From Flaccisagitta enflata (taxonomy: Eukaryota; Chaetognatha; Sagittoidea; Aphragmophora), in the NCBI GenBank assembly GCA_965153355.1, contig OZ231127.1:55428001-55492000 (forward strand): a DNA stretch of 64,000 nt. The letters run 5' to 3'. Of the stretch, positions 47,003 to 59,367 are shown in pieces. The position numbers and the translations under genes were made by a program. Numbering within the stretch: the stretch's first letter is position 1; every line of letters starts with the position of its first letter. The notes beneath the pieces were generated by a model. The model was not told where the DNA came from and did no database searches. It was given only the letters and a program-made list of their open reading frames with translations.

Positions 47003-47593
47003 ATAACGCGTTGGAAACCAACACTGTCCTCTGCATAGCTTCAAATGGATTTGAATAAGGCTGAATAACTTTTGAGGAAACAGCGGGCCAATTGTAAAAA
47101 TTGAATTAAACACCTTACATGTGTATTACATAAGTTTTTCATAGATTCATGCTAATGCATCTAAAGTTGCATGATTCGATACTTTTTTACACCATCATCC
47201 ACAAAAAAAATATCATTTCATAGTTAAAAATATCCTTTTGTAAAAGCATAAAGTCATTGTTACAGGATGTGAACATAATTCCTACAGCTGGCCAGTTTTT
47301 CCCTAAAACATGCCAGTAGCAACTAGTATATGAGTTACAATGTCATTCAGTTTGTCATCTATTACACAGTAATTGTTATGGGACGTTTATGGAATATTTC
47401 TGAGTCACTGCTTCTGCCCAATCCATGCTTAGCCTGTCATCACTGCCCCAGCCCATCACATTGCGACTAAAGTAGCCGTTTATCCATCCTCATTGTTTCT
47501 TTTAGTCGTTCTGTTGATCAAATTCTCAATTATCATAGTACCAGTGTACCACTGACCCTGCCCAACCGCAAGCAGGCAGTTATCACATTGCTA

Positions 47594-48157
47594 CAGTATG
47601 TTTCATCTCGACTGTAACATTTCATGACGGTGTAGCTCCAAAAGTAATAAAGATAATTCAATTCTGTAAAAAACATCTGGAAGACAATACTTTAGCATTT
47701 TGTTATCAATAATTCCTAGGACTTTTTTAAGACATATCAGCCTTTATAAACATTATGAGCTGGAAAATATGCTATGCAAAAAAAGGATATTTTACTATTT
47801 TGCTAGTTATACTGTCTTTCCTTAAATTGTTTTTATTTTCAAACAGTTTTAGCTACTGATGCCAGATTGGTCTTAAATGAGAGAAATTTTTTTGTAGTTT
47901 ATAAATAATGAAAAAGAAAAGAAGCCTATTGATTTATACCTCAGAAATATCAAGAATAAAATAACATTTTTTGCATTTTGTGCGATCTAGCTAGTTATGT
48001 GATAAAAGCGTCCAATTTTTGTCAAAAAGTCCTAGGAATTGATGAACATTAAATGCTAAAGTATTATCTTTCAGATATTTTTTACAGAATTGAATTATCT
48101 TTAATACTTTTGGAGCTACATTGTCATGAAATGTTACAGTCGAGATGAAACATACTG
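47594..48157. mobile_element. TA-flanked inverted-repeat element, 564 bp
   Basis: Left CAGTATGTTTCATCTCGACT and the right end complement CAGTATGTTTCATCTCGACT are identical, and similarity continues (GTAACATTTCATGAC, GTAGCTCCAAAAGTA) for over 80 bp. TA flanks both sides. No transposase. Confidence 0.9.
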
Positions 48158-48399
48158 TATGACTGTCACTGTTTCTGCCTAAAATGTCATTACAAGTGAA
48201 TAATAAAAAGCTGACTTTGCCTCAAGTGAGGCCAAACAACTCTCATTAGCGTCCTCGCCAACTGTCCGTGCACACAGTTGTGCTTGTCTGAAAATGATTA
48301 TTGAAAGGTTGTCTGAAGATGATTATTGAAAGGTTGAATGGAATCCTGGTATCGATAGAGGACGTTTTATTCTAGGCAGGTCAACAGTGTACATGATGT

Positions 48400-49110
48400 A
48401 TAAGTTGTGGGAGTTGTTGGTCAGAGTTGATGGTGGGAGCTATTGGTAGCTGTTGGTAGGAGTTCTTGGTGACAGATACAGGTTGGAGCCGTTGGTTGGA
48501 GATGTAGATTGAGGATGTGGATCAGAGGTGGTCAGAGTTATTGGTCACAGTTGTTGGCCTGAGATGTTGGCAGGTGATGTTGTTTGGAGCTACAGGTCAG
48601 AGTTGTTGGTTGGAGTTGTTGGTTGCAATTACTGGTCAGAGTTATTGGTTGGAGTTTTTAGTCGCATGCTACGCAATTCTACACCCCGCTTTGTCGGTCT
48701 ATTTGTCCGTTGGTCTGTCGGTCTGTTTGTCACATTTTACTTTGTTTTTCTATTCTTTGACCTCACTGCTCCTGCCCAAACGCCTTGGTGATCTCAAATA
48801 TGGCCCCGGCCCACCCACGTGCGTGGGGTAGCCATGTATCCGGCCATGTTGATCTTAGATGTTGGTCAGGGTTGTTGGTCGATATTGCTGCCCAGAGTTG
48901 TTGGTCAGTGTTGTTTGTTGGAATTTTTAGTTAGAGTGGATGATTGGAGTTGTTGGTTACCATTATTGGTTGGAGTTGTTGGTTGTAATTACTGGTCAGA
49001 ATTGCAGGTCGGAGTTTTTGATTGGAGTTGTTGGTCGGAGTTGTTGGTCTGGGCTGTTGGTCAGAATCACCAGTCAGAGGTGATCATTGCTGGGGTGTCG
49101 ATATCTTGTT
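48400..49110 (+). repeat. GTTGGTCAGAGTTGTTGGTT minisatellite
   Basis: Imperfect units of about 18-20 bp, interrupted by one hairpin-tag element (48659-48850) and ending against another (49113). Confidence 0.85.
48659..48850 (-). mobile_element. hairpin-tag element, AGTCGCG class
   Basis: TAGTCGCATGCTACGCAATTC at the left (stem decayed), GTAGCCATGTATCCGGCCAT GTT at the right. Confidence 0.82.
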
Positions 49111-49112
49111 TT

Positions 49113-49316
49113 AAGTCGCATGCTACGCGACTCTACAACCCGCTTTGTCAGTCCGTCCGTCGGTCCATCGGTCCGTCGGTCCGACGGTCCGTCCATTGGT
49201 CCGTCCGTCTGTCACACTTTACTTTTTTGGGGGTTTTGCGCTTTTTGGCCTCACTGCTCCTGCCCAAATGATCTGGTGACCTCAAATACAGCTCCTGCCC
49301 ACCCGCACGCGACCAA
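49113..49316 (-). mobile_element. hairpin-tag element, AGTCGCG class
   Basis: AAGTCGCATGCTACGCGACT at the left, CCCGCACGCGACC at the right; the outermost GGCCTTGTT is missing. Confidence 0.82.
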
Positions 49317-49909
49317 GGAGTTATTTGTTGGTTTTGGCGAAATTGCTTGTTTGAATTTTCGGTTTGAGTGGTTGAGAGAATTTGTTGGAAAGGTCAATGG
49401 TTCTGAGATGTCAGGAAGAGTTTATCCGTGTTTATGTACTGTAACTGTTGATCTGCCACTTGGTTCCTAAGCGGGCTCATACCATACAAGACATCAATTT
49501 CATCTTGCTTGCCCTTCATGGGCAACAATTATGACATGATTGCAGGTCTAAGAGTCAGCATTGCAAAAAATGGCCGAAAAACAATAAATGATAAAGCTAC
49601 ATAGATGGATTGACAGGTAGACAGAACCAAAGAACTGTCAGTAGGAATTTTGTCATGGACTAGTGACTAACAGCTAGCGACTAGCAACACAGACTATGCA
49701 AATGGAGTTATTGGTTGCAATTACTGGTCATCATATGATGCATTTGCATCATATGATGTAAATGCATCATATGATGCATCTGCATCATATAACAAAAGAA
49801 GAGGTTTTTTGAAGCATTTGCAAACCGCTGATTACCAAGCATATATCAGTTCTCCAATCATCATGTAGATGTGTTCTCTAAACATTTGCTTCCTTTTTAA
49901 ATGACCAGT

Positions 49910-50103
49910 CCCCTTAAAATGACTTAAAATGACTCAGAATGACTCAAAATGAGTTAAAATAACTATTTATGACTTAAAAAGACTTAAAATGACCTAAGAA
50001 TTGACGTTATATCAAAAAAAAGTAAAGTGTGACGGACGGACCGACGGACGGACGGACGGACGGACAAAGCGGGGTGTAGAGTCGCGTGCACGCGACTAAA
50101 AAT
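49910..50103 (+). mobile_element. hairpin-tag element, GACTTAGAAT subfamily, right part
   Basis: AAAATGACTTAAAATGACTC units, a GACGGACGGACGG tract, GTAGAGTCGCGTGCACGCGA CTAAAAA. Confidence 0.85.
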
Positions 50104-50337
50104 CGGCATACGAGTGGCTGATGCAAGGAGTAGATTATCAGCAGTGTTTGCAGAAATGTTTCAATGTTCTGAAGACGGAGAGACAGAATGGAAGGACTTA
50201 GAGACAGATACAGACGTGATGACTAGAGGTCGACCGAAGGTAGGTAAACTGAAGCCGAACCGAAGCCAAAGTTGACAGTGGCTAACTGACCGAAACCAAA
50301 ACCAAAGTTTACCGAAGTCAGAAACCGAAGTTATTCT

Positions 50338-50505
50338 TTTTTAGTTTCGCTTTATCTGTCAATTGGTCCCCATTTTCCTTGGTTAGCGTTTTTTAAGCAT
50401 TTTAAGCTCACTGCTCCAACTTGAATACCACAGTACCTTTCCCCATAATTGCCCCTACCTATCTGTAAGTGACTAGAGTACCATATCGTGTATCCGGCTT
50501 TTTTT
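50338..50505 (-). mobile_element. decayed hairpin-tag element
   Basis: TTAGTTTCGC, CTCACTGCTCC, GTAAGTGACTAGAGTACC, GTGTATCCGGC. Confidence 0.6.
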
Positions 50506-51415
<910 letters not shown>

Positions 51416-51773
51416 CACGCGCGCGCACATACACACACACACACTTACACACACAGGGATAGACGGCACAGACAGCCTGAGATCAACAAACAAGACCAAA
51501 CATTGTCAAGGATTTAGTTGCAAGGGAATCATCAAGTCTCGATCGCGATTGGCGATCTTTCCTTCTTTTGATGAGGAAAGGAGGGATTGATCTCATTTGT
51601 AAAGGAATCATGAGCAATGTAAACTTGTTAGGAAAAGGAAAAGCAGATGCATGTTTTGTTGTAGAATCATCTTTCATGTTAGAGGGTAATTCTGGAGTCC
51701 CAATTTGCACGTTCGATAGGAAAAGTAAACAAAACATCAAACTTTGGTTTATTGACCTACTGAATTTGGTGAC

Positions 51774-51926
51774 CTACTGATAACTGAGCACTCCGGATTC
51801 AGTGACGGAGCTGGGAGAGTGATCCGTACAATAAAAACAGTTCGAACCGGAGGTTCGGTCGGTCTGTAGTGATGACGCATCTGATGAATAGACTCGGATT
51901 TGCGAGCTATTGTAATGGTTGCGATA
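51774..51926 (-). CDS. possible terminal exon of minus-strand gene 2
   Basis: After a T-rich acceptor (ttttttttggtacag), phase 0, 50 codons and TAG: YRNHYNSSQIRVYSSDASSL, a middle SGSNCFYCTDHSPSS and end SGVLSYQ. Ser/Tyr-rich, as cytoplasmic tails often are. AATAAA occurs on the same strand about 21 bases after the stop (51748-51753). It could follow the transmembrane exon ending at 58616 (phase 0). Confidence 0.42.
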   Translation of the reverse strand, partial: YRNHYNSSQIRVYSSDASSLQTDRTSGSNCFYCTDHSPSSVTESGVLSYQ

Positions 51927-52113
51927 CTGTACCAAAAAAAATTGACATGCTAATTCCCTTTCATCCAGGGGAGTATAAAATTGAGTGGCTTGAGATTTCT
52001 TTTTTCCCTTTTCCTCTGCCTTTGAATTTCTTCCCCACAACGTAAGCGTCGTGTAACAAAATCTTTGATTTTCTTCCCCTTTAAGCGAAAACAGTAAATT
52101 ATAGGTTTTAATA

Positions 52114-52709
52114 CCAGGTCATCCACCTGAGTTGTCGGATCATCTTAAGCTTTTTTCTCTGAGATACAATGAACCATGGATTTAAAACTGATTATGTCTT
52201 AAAGAGTATAGATTGATATTGTTTGTATTAAAATTGCATCTATGTGGGCTAAGTGGTTTGTTTTTTATGAAGATTTTAAGCAAACGCTGATATTTCCCCT
52301 TTGAGCAGATTTTCAATTTAAATCCATAGATGATGCATCTGCATTTGTTGAAGACAATGTTGACAGCTATTGCAAAATTAGCTTTGAATAAGAGGTGATT
52401 TGATGAAGTCTTAAGTGTCAACCAATTATCATGTCATTTTCGACCTATCCATAATATGTGACTAAAATCGTTTAGAAATGATGAAATCAAATCGATGCAA
52501 GATATTTGTATTTTCCATGTATTCTGCATTGTGCAATTTTACTTAAAATACTCATTAAATTCAAACTACATGACCTAAAATGATGAAATTTTTTGATATA
52601 AAAAACATCAATGGATACTTTTAAAAACCCTTCAAATTTCAAATCCATGGCTTTTTGCAACTGTGAGAAAAAGCTTAACAAAATCCGACAACTCAGGTGG
52701 ATGACCCTG
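52114..52709. mobile_element. TA-flanked inverted-repeat element, 596 bp
   Basis: Left CCAGGTCATCCACCTGAGTT and right AACTCAGGTGGATGACCCTG, extending inward through GTCGGAT; TA outside both. No transposase. Confidence 0.88.
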
Positions 52710-53130
52710 TAGTGTTAAAGTATGTTGTTGTAATATCATCTTTTGAAACTACCATAATACTCAACTGTGACAACGCCTGCTTTTATCTCAATGCACCTAG
52801 ATTAATGCTCCAACACCAGGACCTTGAATCAATATTGAATTAATCCAACATGCTACAGTCGGACACAGTCAAAAATGCTTTTAAGAATTAAAAAGAAGAT
52901 ACAAGTAAAGCAGGGTTAAAATATCATCCTGGACGGGTGGGCAGGGGCGTATAACCCTCCCTCCCTTGACCACACTGACATAAACACATGCACAAACACA
53001 CACACAAATCATTCAAAATGCACATCTTCACACTTTCCAACTCAGGTGTGCAGGTGTGACCCACAGACGGACAGATGGACAGATCAACAGAAGGTCAAAG
53101 CCGCTTATAGAGTCGCTGTCCAATGATTAA

Positions 53131-53288
53131 AACAATGCCTGATACACGGCTACCCTAGTTGCGCGCAGGTGGACAGAGGTATTTGAGGTCTCTTGATCAT
53201 TTGGGCAGGAGCAGTGAGGCCAAAAACGGACAGACAGACGGACAGACAGACGGACAAGTCTTATAGAGATGCGTGGACGCATCTAAAT
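53131..53288 (+). mobile_element. chimeric hairpin-tag element
   Basis: Left half from the AGTCGCG class (AACAATGCCTGATACACGGC, TAGTTGCGCGCAGGTGG, GGGCAGGAGCAGTGAGGCC); right half from the GAATGA class (GTCTTATAG, hairpin AGATGCG-TGGA-CGCATCT). Confidence 0.8.
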
Positions 53289-53731
53289 GATAACTGAGAA
53301 AAAAATCGTTGCACTTCTACACATGAGAAAAAATAGGATAAGGCGCAATCAGTAGCTTTAAAGAAGCAGTTGACGAGCTGTTCCAACATTCCCTTAGGTG
53401 AGACCTGTCTATTGTCTGACTAATACATTCAGAAGCTTGTTATATTGGAGTCGATATCAATACTAAGAGAGTAGAAATAAACAAAAATTGTCAAACCAAC
53501 TCATTTCATTTCAAACTACTTTGGAGCCTTTTTACCTTGGAGACTGAGGGTTATGGACGAAAAAATTAGAGCTGAATTTTTTTCGCGCCGGTTTTCCCTT
53601 ATGCAGGGGACAATTTTGGGTCGAGATGACAAGGAATTGGATGATGATGTCTTTGTAAAACTAATTACAGCTTATTTCCATACCGTGGCTGTCGTTGTCT
53701 GTATGAAAAGCGATGACAGCAACGACAATGG

Positions 53732-53734
<3 letters not shown>

Positions 53735-53809
<75 letters not shown>

Positions 53810-53820
53810 CAGAGAGGGAG
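53735..53820. repeat. (GA)n microsatellite
   Basis: About 37 copies. Confidence 0.95.
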
Positions 53821-54407
53821 AGAGCCAGATAGCCAGAGAGTCAGACAGATGGTCAGATAGACCAAGATTGAGATAGACGGACAAAAAGACAGAGAAGACA
53901 GAGAAAAAACTGAAAGAGAGAAAGCAGCACACCCGCACGCTAGCGCAGTCGAGGAAAAAGGGCGAAAAATAGTAAAATGAAAAAAAAAAAAAAAAAAAAG
54001 AAAGGAAGAAAAGTTTGTTTTTGATGAAAATTGAAACCTTGGTATTTTTTTATTTAGATTGGGTTTGACTCGTGCGCGAGTGACGAAAGACTTCATCTTC
54101 ATCTTCATCTCGTCTTTCACTATTTTTTTAGATGAACAAAGAAGCAAATTGAAACTCAGATCAAATAAAACCGAAAATCCAATATGTTGTGTTGGTGATG
54201 ATTAAAAAACGAGGAATTGAAAGGGGGAGTGAGAGATCAAGCCCGATCAACGATGCGTGCTGACTGTGTCTCTGCGTGTATTCAATACTGTGTCCTCAAA
54301 CATGTGTCATGGACGGACCGATGGAGAGACAGACCCACATATTGCACCTTATACAGCATCTGACGCGATGCCCCAGCTGAAAAGTGTCGAGAAATACGTT
54401 TTTTGTA

Positions 54408-54493
54408 GGCGTCATGGACCGACGGGCGGACGGACGGACTGAGTGACGGACGGACAGACCCTATTATAGAAATACGAGGACGCATCTAAAAAG
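54408..54493 (+). mobile_element. hairpin-tag element, 3' end
   Basis: GACGGGCGGACGGACGG, CCTATTATAGAAATACGAGG ACGCATCTAAAAAG; the hairpin is imperfect. Confidence 0.65.
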
Positions 54494-54627
54494 AGAAGTT
54501 TTTCGGGGGTGTCAGGTTGAGATAGATGAGGAGGGGGTAGCGAGGAATTCATCCAATGCGATGTATAACCTCCTGGTCATACGACCAGGCGGGCTTGGAG
54601 GGGTGGGGGAGAGGAAAGATGGTAATT

Positions 54628-55623
54628 ACTACCTAGGAAATAAGTTTGGAATCAAAAAGGGTAAGATTTGATTTATCAATCAAATTTCGTTTAAAACATG
54701 ATTCTGATAGCAAGAGCACTTCATGCAACATTTTTGTTAACTAACTTCATCAGTTTTGTAGGTGGAGGGCGGTCTGTAAAGATTTTCATACAGTTTAGCA
54801 AGGTCTTGTTCTGGCATCTGTGAGCAGTTATTGTCAGCTTTTCATTTAATAAAGTGTTTACATGGTTTTGCTTGTCATTTCTAAACGGTTGAAACCAGAT
54901 TGCGCTCATCTTGAAGATTTTTCAATGTAGATTAATTTGCTTTTTTAAAAAGAGTTATTTGCTTTTCTAAAAGTGGAGATAGTTAAGAAGGAGATAACCC
55001 TAACTTTTTCTTTTATCATTCTCAATATTTTTTACCCATTTTGGAAATGAAAGTTTTCACTCTTTTGCGTGCCATTTCTAAACGGTTTGAGCTACAGAGA
55101 CCAGATTGAACTCATCTTGAAGATTTTTTTGATGTAGATTAATTTGCTCTTTTAAAAAATTTACTACTTGACTCAATAAAAAAGCCGCACTTTTGAATGA
55201 CAAATTGTCATACTAAATTTCAAAAAAACTAATCAAAATTTTAGACCATTAGAAAGCTCTTGAAAAGATCTTTCATTTGGCGCCAATCTGATATTGCTAT
55301 CTTTTTTCGATTAGAAATGGCATTAGTTTGATTGAAAACATTGCCTATTTCAGTTTCGCAATCTCTATAAAAAGTGCATTTCAGCAAAAAGTGTTTTTCT
55401 TTCTAAACTGTTTGAGATACAGATCTGGGATTGGTCTAGAATGAAAGAAAATTTGAAAATCTTTCAAATCACTTTTACAAAAAAATTTTCAAATAATTTT
55501 TTTTTCTTATACATCAACTCAAAATAGGGTGCGGCTTTTTTTTTTAGTCGAGTAGTATCTAGCTTTTTTGAAAGCCAAGATATCGATGGTAGAAGTTGAT
55601 TCCAAACTTATTTCCTAGGTAGT
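54628..55623. mobile_element. 28-bp inverted repeats enclosing a second element
   Basis: ACTACCTAGGAAATAAGTTT (continuing GGAATCAA) at 54628-54655 is exactly inverted at 55596-55623. The 996-bp span encloses the element at 55163-55556. Confidence 0.7.
55163..55556. mobile_element. 394-bp element with ACTAC..AAAAAAGCCGCAC ends
   Basis: Left ACTACTTGACTCAATAAAAA (then AGCCGCAC) and right GTGCGGC, T-run, AGTCGAGTAGT are inverted. The interior is related to 36410-36700. Confidence 0.75.
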
Positions 55624-55633
55624 ATGGGGTTGC

Positions 55634-55637
<4 letters not shown>

Positions 55638-55720
<83 letters not shown>
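55638..55720. repeat. (GA)n microsatellite, then (GGAT)n
   Basis: GA followed by five GGAT units. Confidence 0.95.
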
Positions 55721-55721
<1 letters not shown>

Positions 55722-55919
55722 TGGATGGATGGATGGATATAATTGCTCATAATGTGCATTGACACACTAACAATTGAATGTTTGAGCAGTACACATGTAC
55801 CAGAATAAATAGTAAATAATTCAAGTGTTAATCAACGAACGGATCAATAAATAAAGGTATTTTCAAACTACAGTTGCCATGACTGACTAATACAAGTAAC
55901 ATTTTTAAATAGTTCATTT

Positions 55920-56159
55920 CTATGACGTGATCATGGACCCATTTCCCGTTTTTGTATTCCAAACTGATTCTATTCTTTTTATAGTTTTTCTCAACGAGTC
56001 AGGGTCACTAAAGTAAATTTCCGTAAAGTCGACATTCTCTCGGTTTTTGTTGTCATCTGTCATCCACTTTGGGCAAATATTAAGTCGGTGTTCTTCATCA
56101 TCAGGCACGCTACATGTATCACAACTTTTCCCTGTTTTTGCGCCAAAGTTTCTTCCGCA
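55920..56159 (-). CDS. terminal exon with a reverse-transcriptase-like Cys/His tail (candidate)
   Basis: After ccggaatgttgcag, phase 0, 79 codons and TAG. It starts CGRNFGAKTGKSCDTCSVPD, has DEEHRLNICPKW, then ENVDFTEIYFSDPD and SLRKTIKRIESVWNTK. The spacing C-x2-C-x7-H-x4-C resembles the Cys/His motif that follows the reverse transcriptase of many non-LTR retrotransposons, where it sits near the C terminus. No reverse transcriptase core is visible nearby, so this is either an exon of a host gene derived from one, or a 5'-truncated remnant. It could also splice in phase to the exon ending at 58616. Confidence 0.45.
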   Translation of the reverse strand, partial: CGRNFGAKTGKSCDTCSVPDDEEHRLNICPKWMTDDNKNRENVDFTEIYFSDPDSLRKTIKRIESVWNTKTGNGSMITS

Positions 56160-56735
56160 CTGCAACATTCCGGAATCATGGGAATGATGAAAGGATGGAG
56201 GTAAGAAAGAAAGAAAGAAAGTAATACATATGGACGTGGGATTGAAACTGACTGAGATGTGGGAGAAGGGGGGGGGGCATTTGCAGGTACATATGACATT
56301 GGTTATGGCTAAGTAGAAGGGAGAACGAGATGGTATTCTAACACCGGCTAGGATGGTAAAAAGAAAAATGGATGTTGGCTTAGGTGGCTGGTCTGAGCAC
56401 TTGACGTTTTCATTTTTGACGAATGGTTGTGTCATTTCTAGCCAAGAGTAACATTAGAGCCCCGGGAGTTCTTTTTTTAACTAAATTTTTCTAAAATTTT
56501 CGATTCAGTGATTTTCGATTTTCGTGACTAGGGAAATAAGTGACAAGAGTGATTGGGGATTTTTGGATTTTCGGGAGGGTTTTTTACCCATTCAAAGCGT
56601 AAATCAATTTTTGACACGCAGTCTCGAAATCGAGCAAAACACATCAAAACATCTAGACTCGCTAAGTTTAAGAGAAACAAGAGAAAGAGAGAGAGAGAGA
56701 GAGAGGCAAAGAGAAAATAATTAATGAAGTAGAGC

Positions 56736-56909
<174 letters not shown>

Positions 56910-56929
56910 TTGTCTGTATCGATACAAGT

Positions 56930-57740
56930 AGAAGTCCCTTACATCGTTTGTGAGGTGGTCTGACTATTCATTTGGAAGGCCAACAAAAGAAAGCCAAGGC
57001 CAATACGCCAAAACATAGTACAAAAAACGGAGGTCAGATGTTCAACCAGTTTTAAAAGTAATGAAAATAACGAACATATTCAGGCAACAATGATTTTTTA
57101 TATGTGAGAGACGCAAGTTAAAAGGAAAGACAGATGGACACCGCTACAGACGGGAGAAAGATCAAAAAAAGAATGGTAGGAGTTCTTCGACAGTTAGGTG
57201 GTGAGCATAGATTCATAATTTCACTTACAAAAAAAAAAAAAAAAAAAAAAAAAACAGACTTTGACGACTTGTTATCCCAGAATGACAGATATTATTTTCA
57301 GGTGAATACTCCTGTATGATTACAGATTTCATATCTTTCTCCTTACAATGTTACATTTATTTACCTGCAACAATTGAAATAAGGAACTAATAGAAGTTTC
57401 TCAAATTTGATGAATGCGAAGAGATTTGTCCTACGGATGACTGTGATGACTGTGTTGTGTATTCTTTATTCTTCTTTCGTAGGACGATGTGAACTTCAAC
57501 TGTCAGAACTTTTGAAGAAGGACAGCATGAAATTCAACTGTTGCGCCTCATTAATTTCCTGGATGATGGAGACGAGCCAAAAGTGCGTTTGCAGGAATAG
57601 AATTGCAGACATATGAAGAAGTAATGGTGATGGGAGCAAATAAGATGAAATCATTTATTTGTTCAATCAAAGATACACTCTTTTTATCTGTTTGTCGGTC
57701 GGAGCATGCCTGTCTTTCTCTCGTTCTGTCTAGCTTTCTT
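56930..57740 (+). other. no secure gene
   Basis: A plus frame at 57407-57616 starts with a signal-like segment (MTVMTVLCILYSSFVGRC), and another frame through the same bases reads LLRLINFLDDGDEPKVRLQE before TAG. They conflict, so no call is made. A 28-base A run lies at about 57229-57256. Confidence 0.3.
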
Positions 57741-57766
57741 TCTTTCAAGCAATCGTGAAAGAAATA

Positions 57767-58340
57767 CAGTAGGTGTCGTCAAGACTTGGAAATACGGGGG
57801 AATTCATTACAGGAAGATAAATATACTTAAAAGATCGATATTTAAGATATAGACTAATAAAAGGATGCTTTATTGCCGATGGGTATTGGTTGCCATGGAA
57901 ATATGTTTTTATGTTTTCACGATAAAGTATCAATATTTTAAGAAATTTTTTCAAAGAACATTGTTTAAAATAAAATTTGCTAAAACTTTCCTACAATATG
58001 TTCTGTAAGAATGTTGCTTGTTTAGCCGTTGCTAGGGAGCGTAACTATGTGTGACAGCCCTGTGATGCTCCCTAGCAACCGCCAAATGAAAGATATTCTT
58101 ACAGAACATATTGTCGGAAAGTTGTAGCAAAATTTATTTTAAACAATGTTCCCTTTAAAAATTTCTCAAAATATTGATGCTTTAGTGTGAATACATGGAA
58201 ATGTGTTTCTATGGGAACCAATACCCAAGGGCAATAAAGCATCCTTTTATTAGTTTTTATTTCAAATACCAGTCTCTTAAATTTATTTGTCTTTCTGTAA
58301 TGAATTCCCCCGTATTTCCAAGTCTAGACGACATCTACTG
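57767..58340. mobile_element. TA-flanked fold-back element, 574 bp, arms nearly full length
   Basis: CAGTAGGTGTCGTCAAGACT at the left is mirrored by AGTCTAGACGACATCTACTG at the right, and the arms stay complementary (ACGGGGGAATTCATTACAG, AAAGGATGCTTTATTGC, ATGTTCTGTAAGAAT) to a short centre near 58040-58055. TA flanks both sides. Confidence 0.93.
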
Positions 58341-58455
58341 TACGCTTATTGGCACAAACACTCAACTCAATGTCTCGCACTTGTAATACAAGTCTTGTAT
58401 TCATAAAACATGCACAGATATACAGACAATTTTCGAGAAAAGAATGCACATATGT

Positions 58456-58607
58456 TTAGTCGTGGACACGCGACTCTACTCCTTGCTGTGTTGGTCGGTC
58501 GGTCCGTCGGTCCGTCCGTTACGTAACATTTTTGAATTGAGAGCAGTTTTTGCATTACTGCTCCTGCCCAACCGTCCGCGACTGTCCTGCCGTGTGTCCG
58601 GCCTTGT
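58456..58607 (-). mobile_element. hairpin-tag element beside a splice donor
   Basis: AGTCGTGGACACGCGACT at the left; ACCGTCCGCGACTGTCC and GTCCGGCCTTGT at the right. Its edge is two bases from the donor consensus at 58610-58615. Confidence 0.85.
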
Positions 58608-58615
58608 CTACTCAC

Positions 58616-58773
58616 TTTCACTATGAAAAATATTCCCAGGAAGAAGGGAATCAGAAAGACGAAGTAGAGCAAGCATCCAGCAGGAATGGAATTCGTGCCC
58701 CAAGTCATCCACTGAAGACGCGACGGTTGACGATAATGTCCAGTGATAAATGTCCGAAGTCCAGCTTTGAGGG
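58616..58773 (-). CDS. transmembrane exon of minus-strand gene 2
   Basis: Follows a CT microsatellite ending ctctcatgcag and ends at a strong donor (GTGAAA/gtgagt); phase 1 to phase 0, 52 codons. It reads LKAGLRTFITGHYRQPSRLQ, then WMTWGTNSIPAG and a membrane helix CLLYFVFLIPFFLGIFFIVK. Positive-inside charge bias is unclear. Phase 1 fits the exon ending at 59368. The family is not recognised. Confidence 0.55.
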
Positions 58774-58777
58774 CTGC

Positions 58778-58779
<2 letters not shown>

Positions 58780-58870
<91 letters not shown>
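58780..58870. repeat. (GA)n microsatellite
   Basis: On the minus strand, a CT tract lying 7 bases before the acceptor of the transmembrane exon. Confidence 0.97.
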
Positions 58871-58875
<5 letters not shown>

Positions 58876-59367
58876 CATCATGGTTACTCAGCAATCTCTC
58901 TTTGATCAAGTACGAATGCGTAAAACTCTGATTTGCATAGCGCTGTAGATATTAGAAATGGCAGCAAATCCACCATCAGTTGGTAACGATCATTGCAAAA
59001 TGGCATTTTGAAGAAAATAATTCAATTCGCCTTTCACGGTAAATCAAAGGTATCTCTTTTAGCGAAGGTCCCAAAAAATTGGATATTATAGAGCAGAGTG
59101 ACATCCAAAAGTTGCGGTTTTGTCGATGTCTATATAAACTTTGTGTCACATGCCCAAACCAGAAATTCGATCTTGGGTAAAGTGTAATTGAAGCGAGCAT
59201 TGCGTGCGCAACGACGGTTTGGAAGTCCTTGTTCCGCGAATAACAGACCTATCCTCTTTGATGCCATCGTCGCGTAACTATGTGAGCAGTGTGCGCAGGT
59301 GAACCCCTAACCTCCTTTCCCTACTTGACGAAATATTACATGCGCAAAAATAACTGAAACTTGATAC

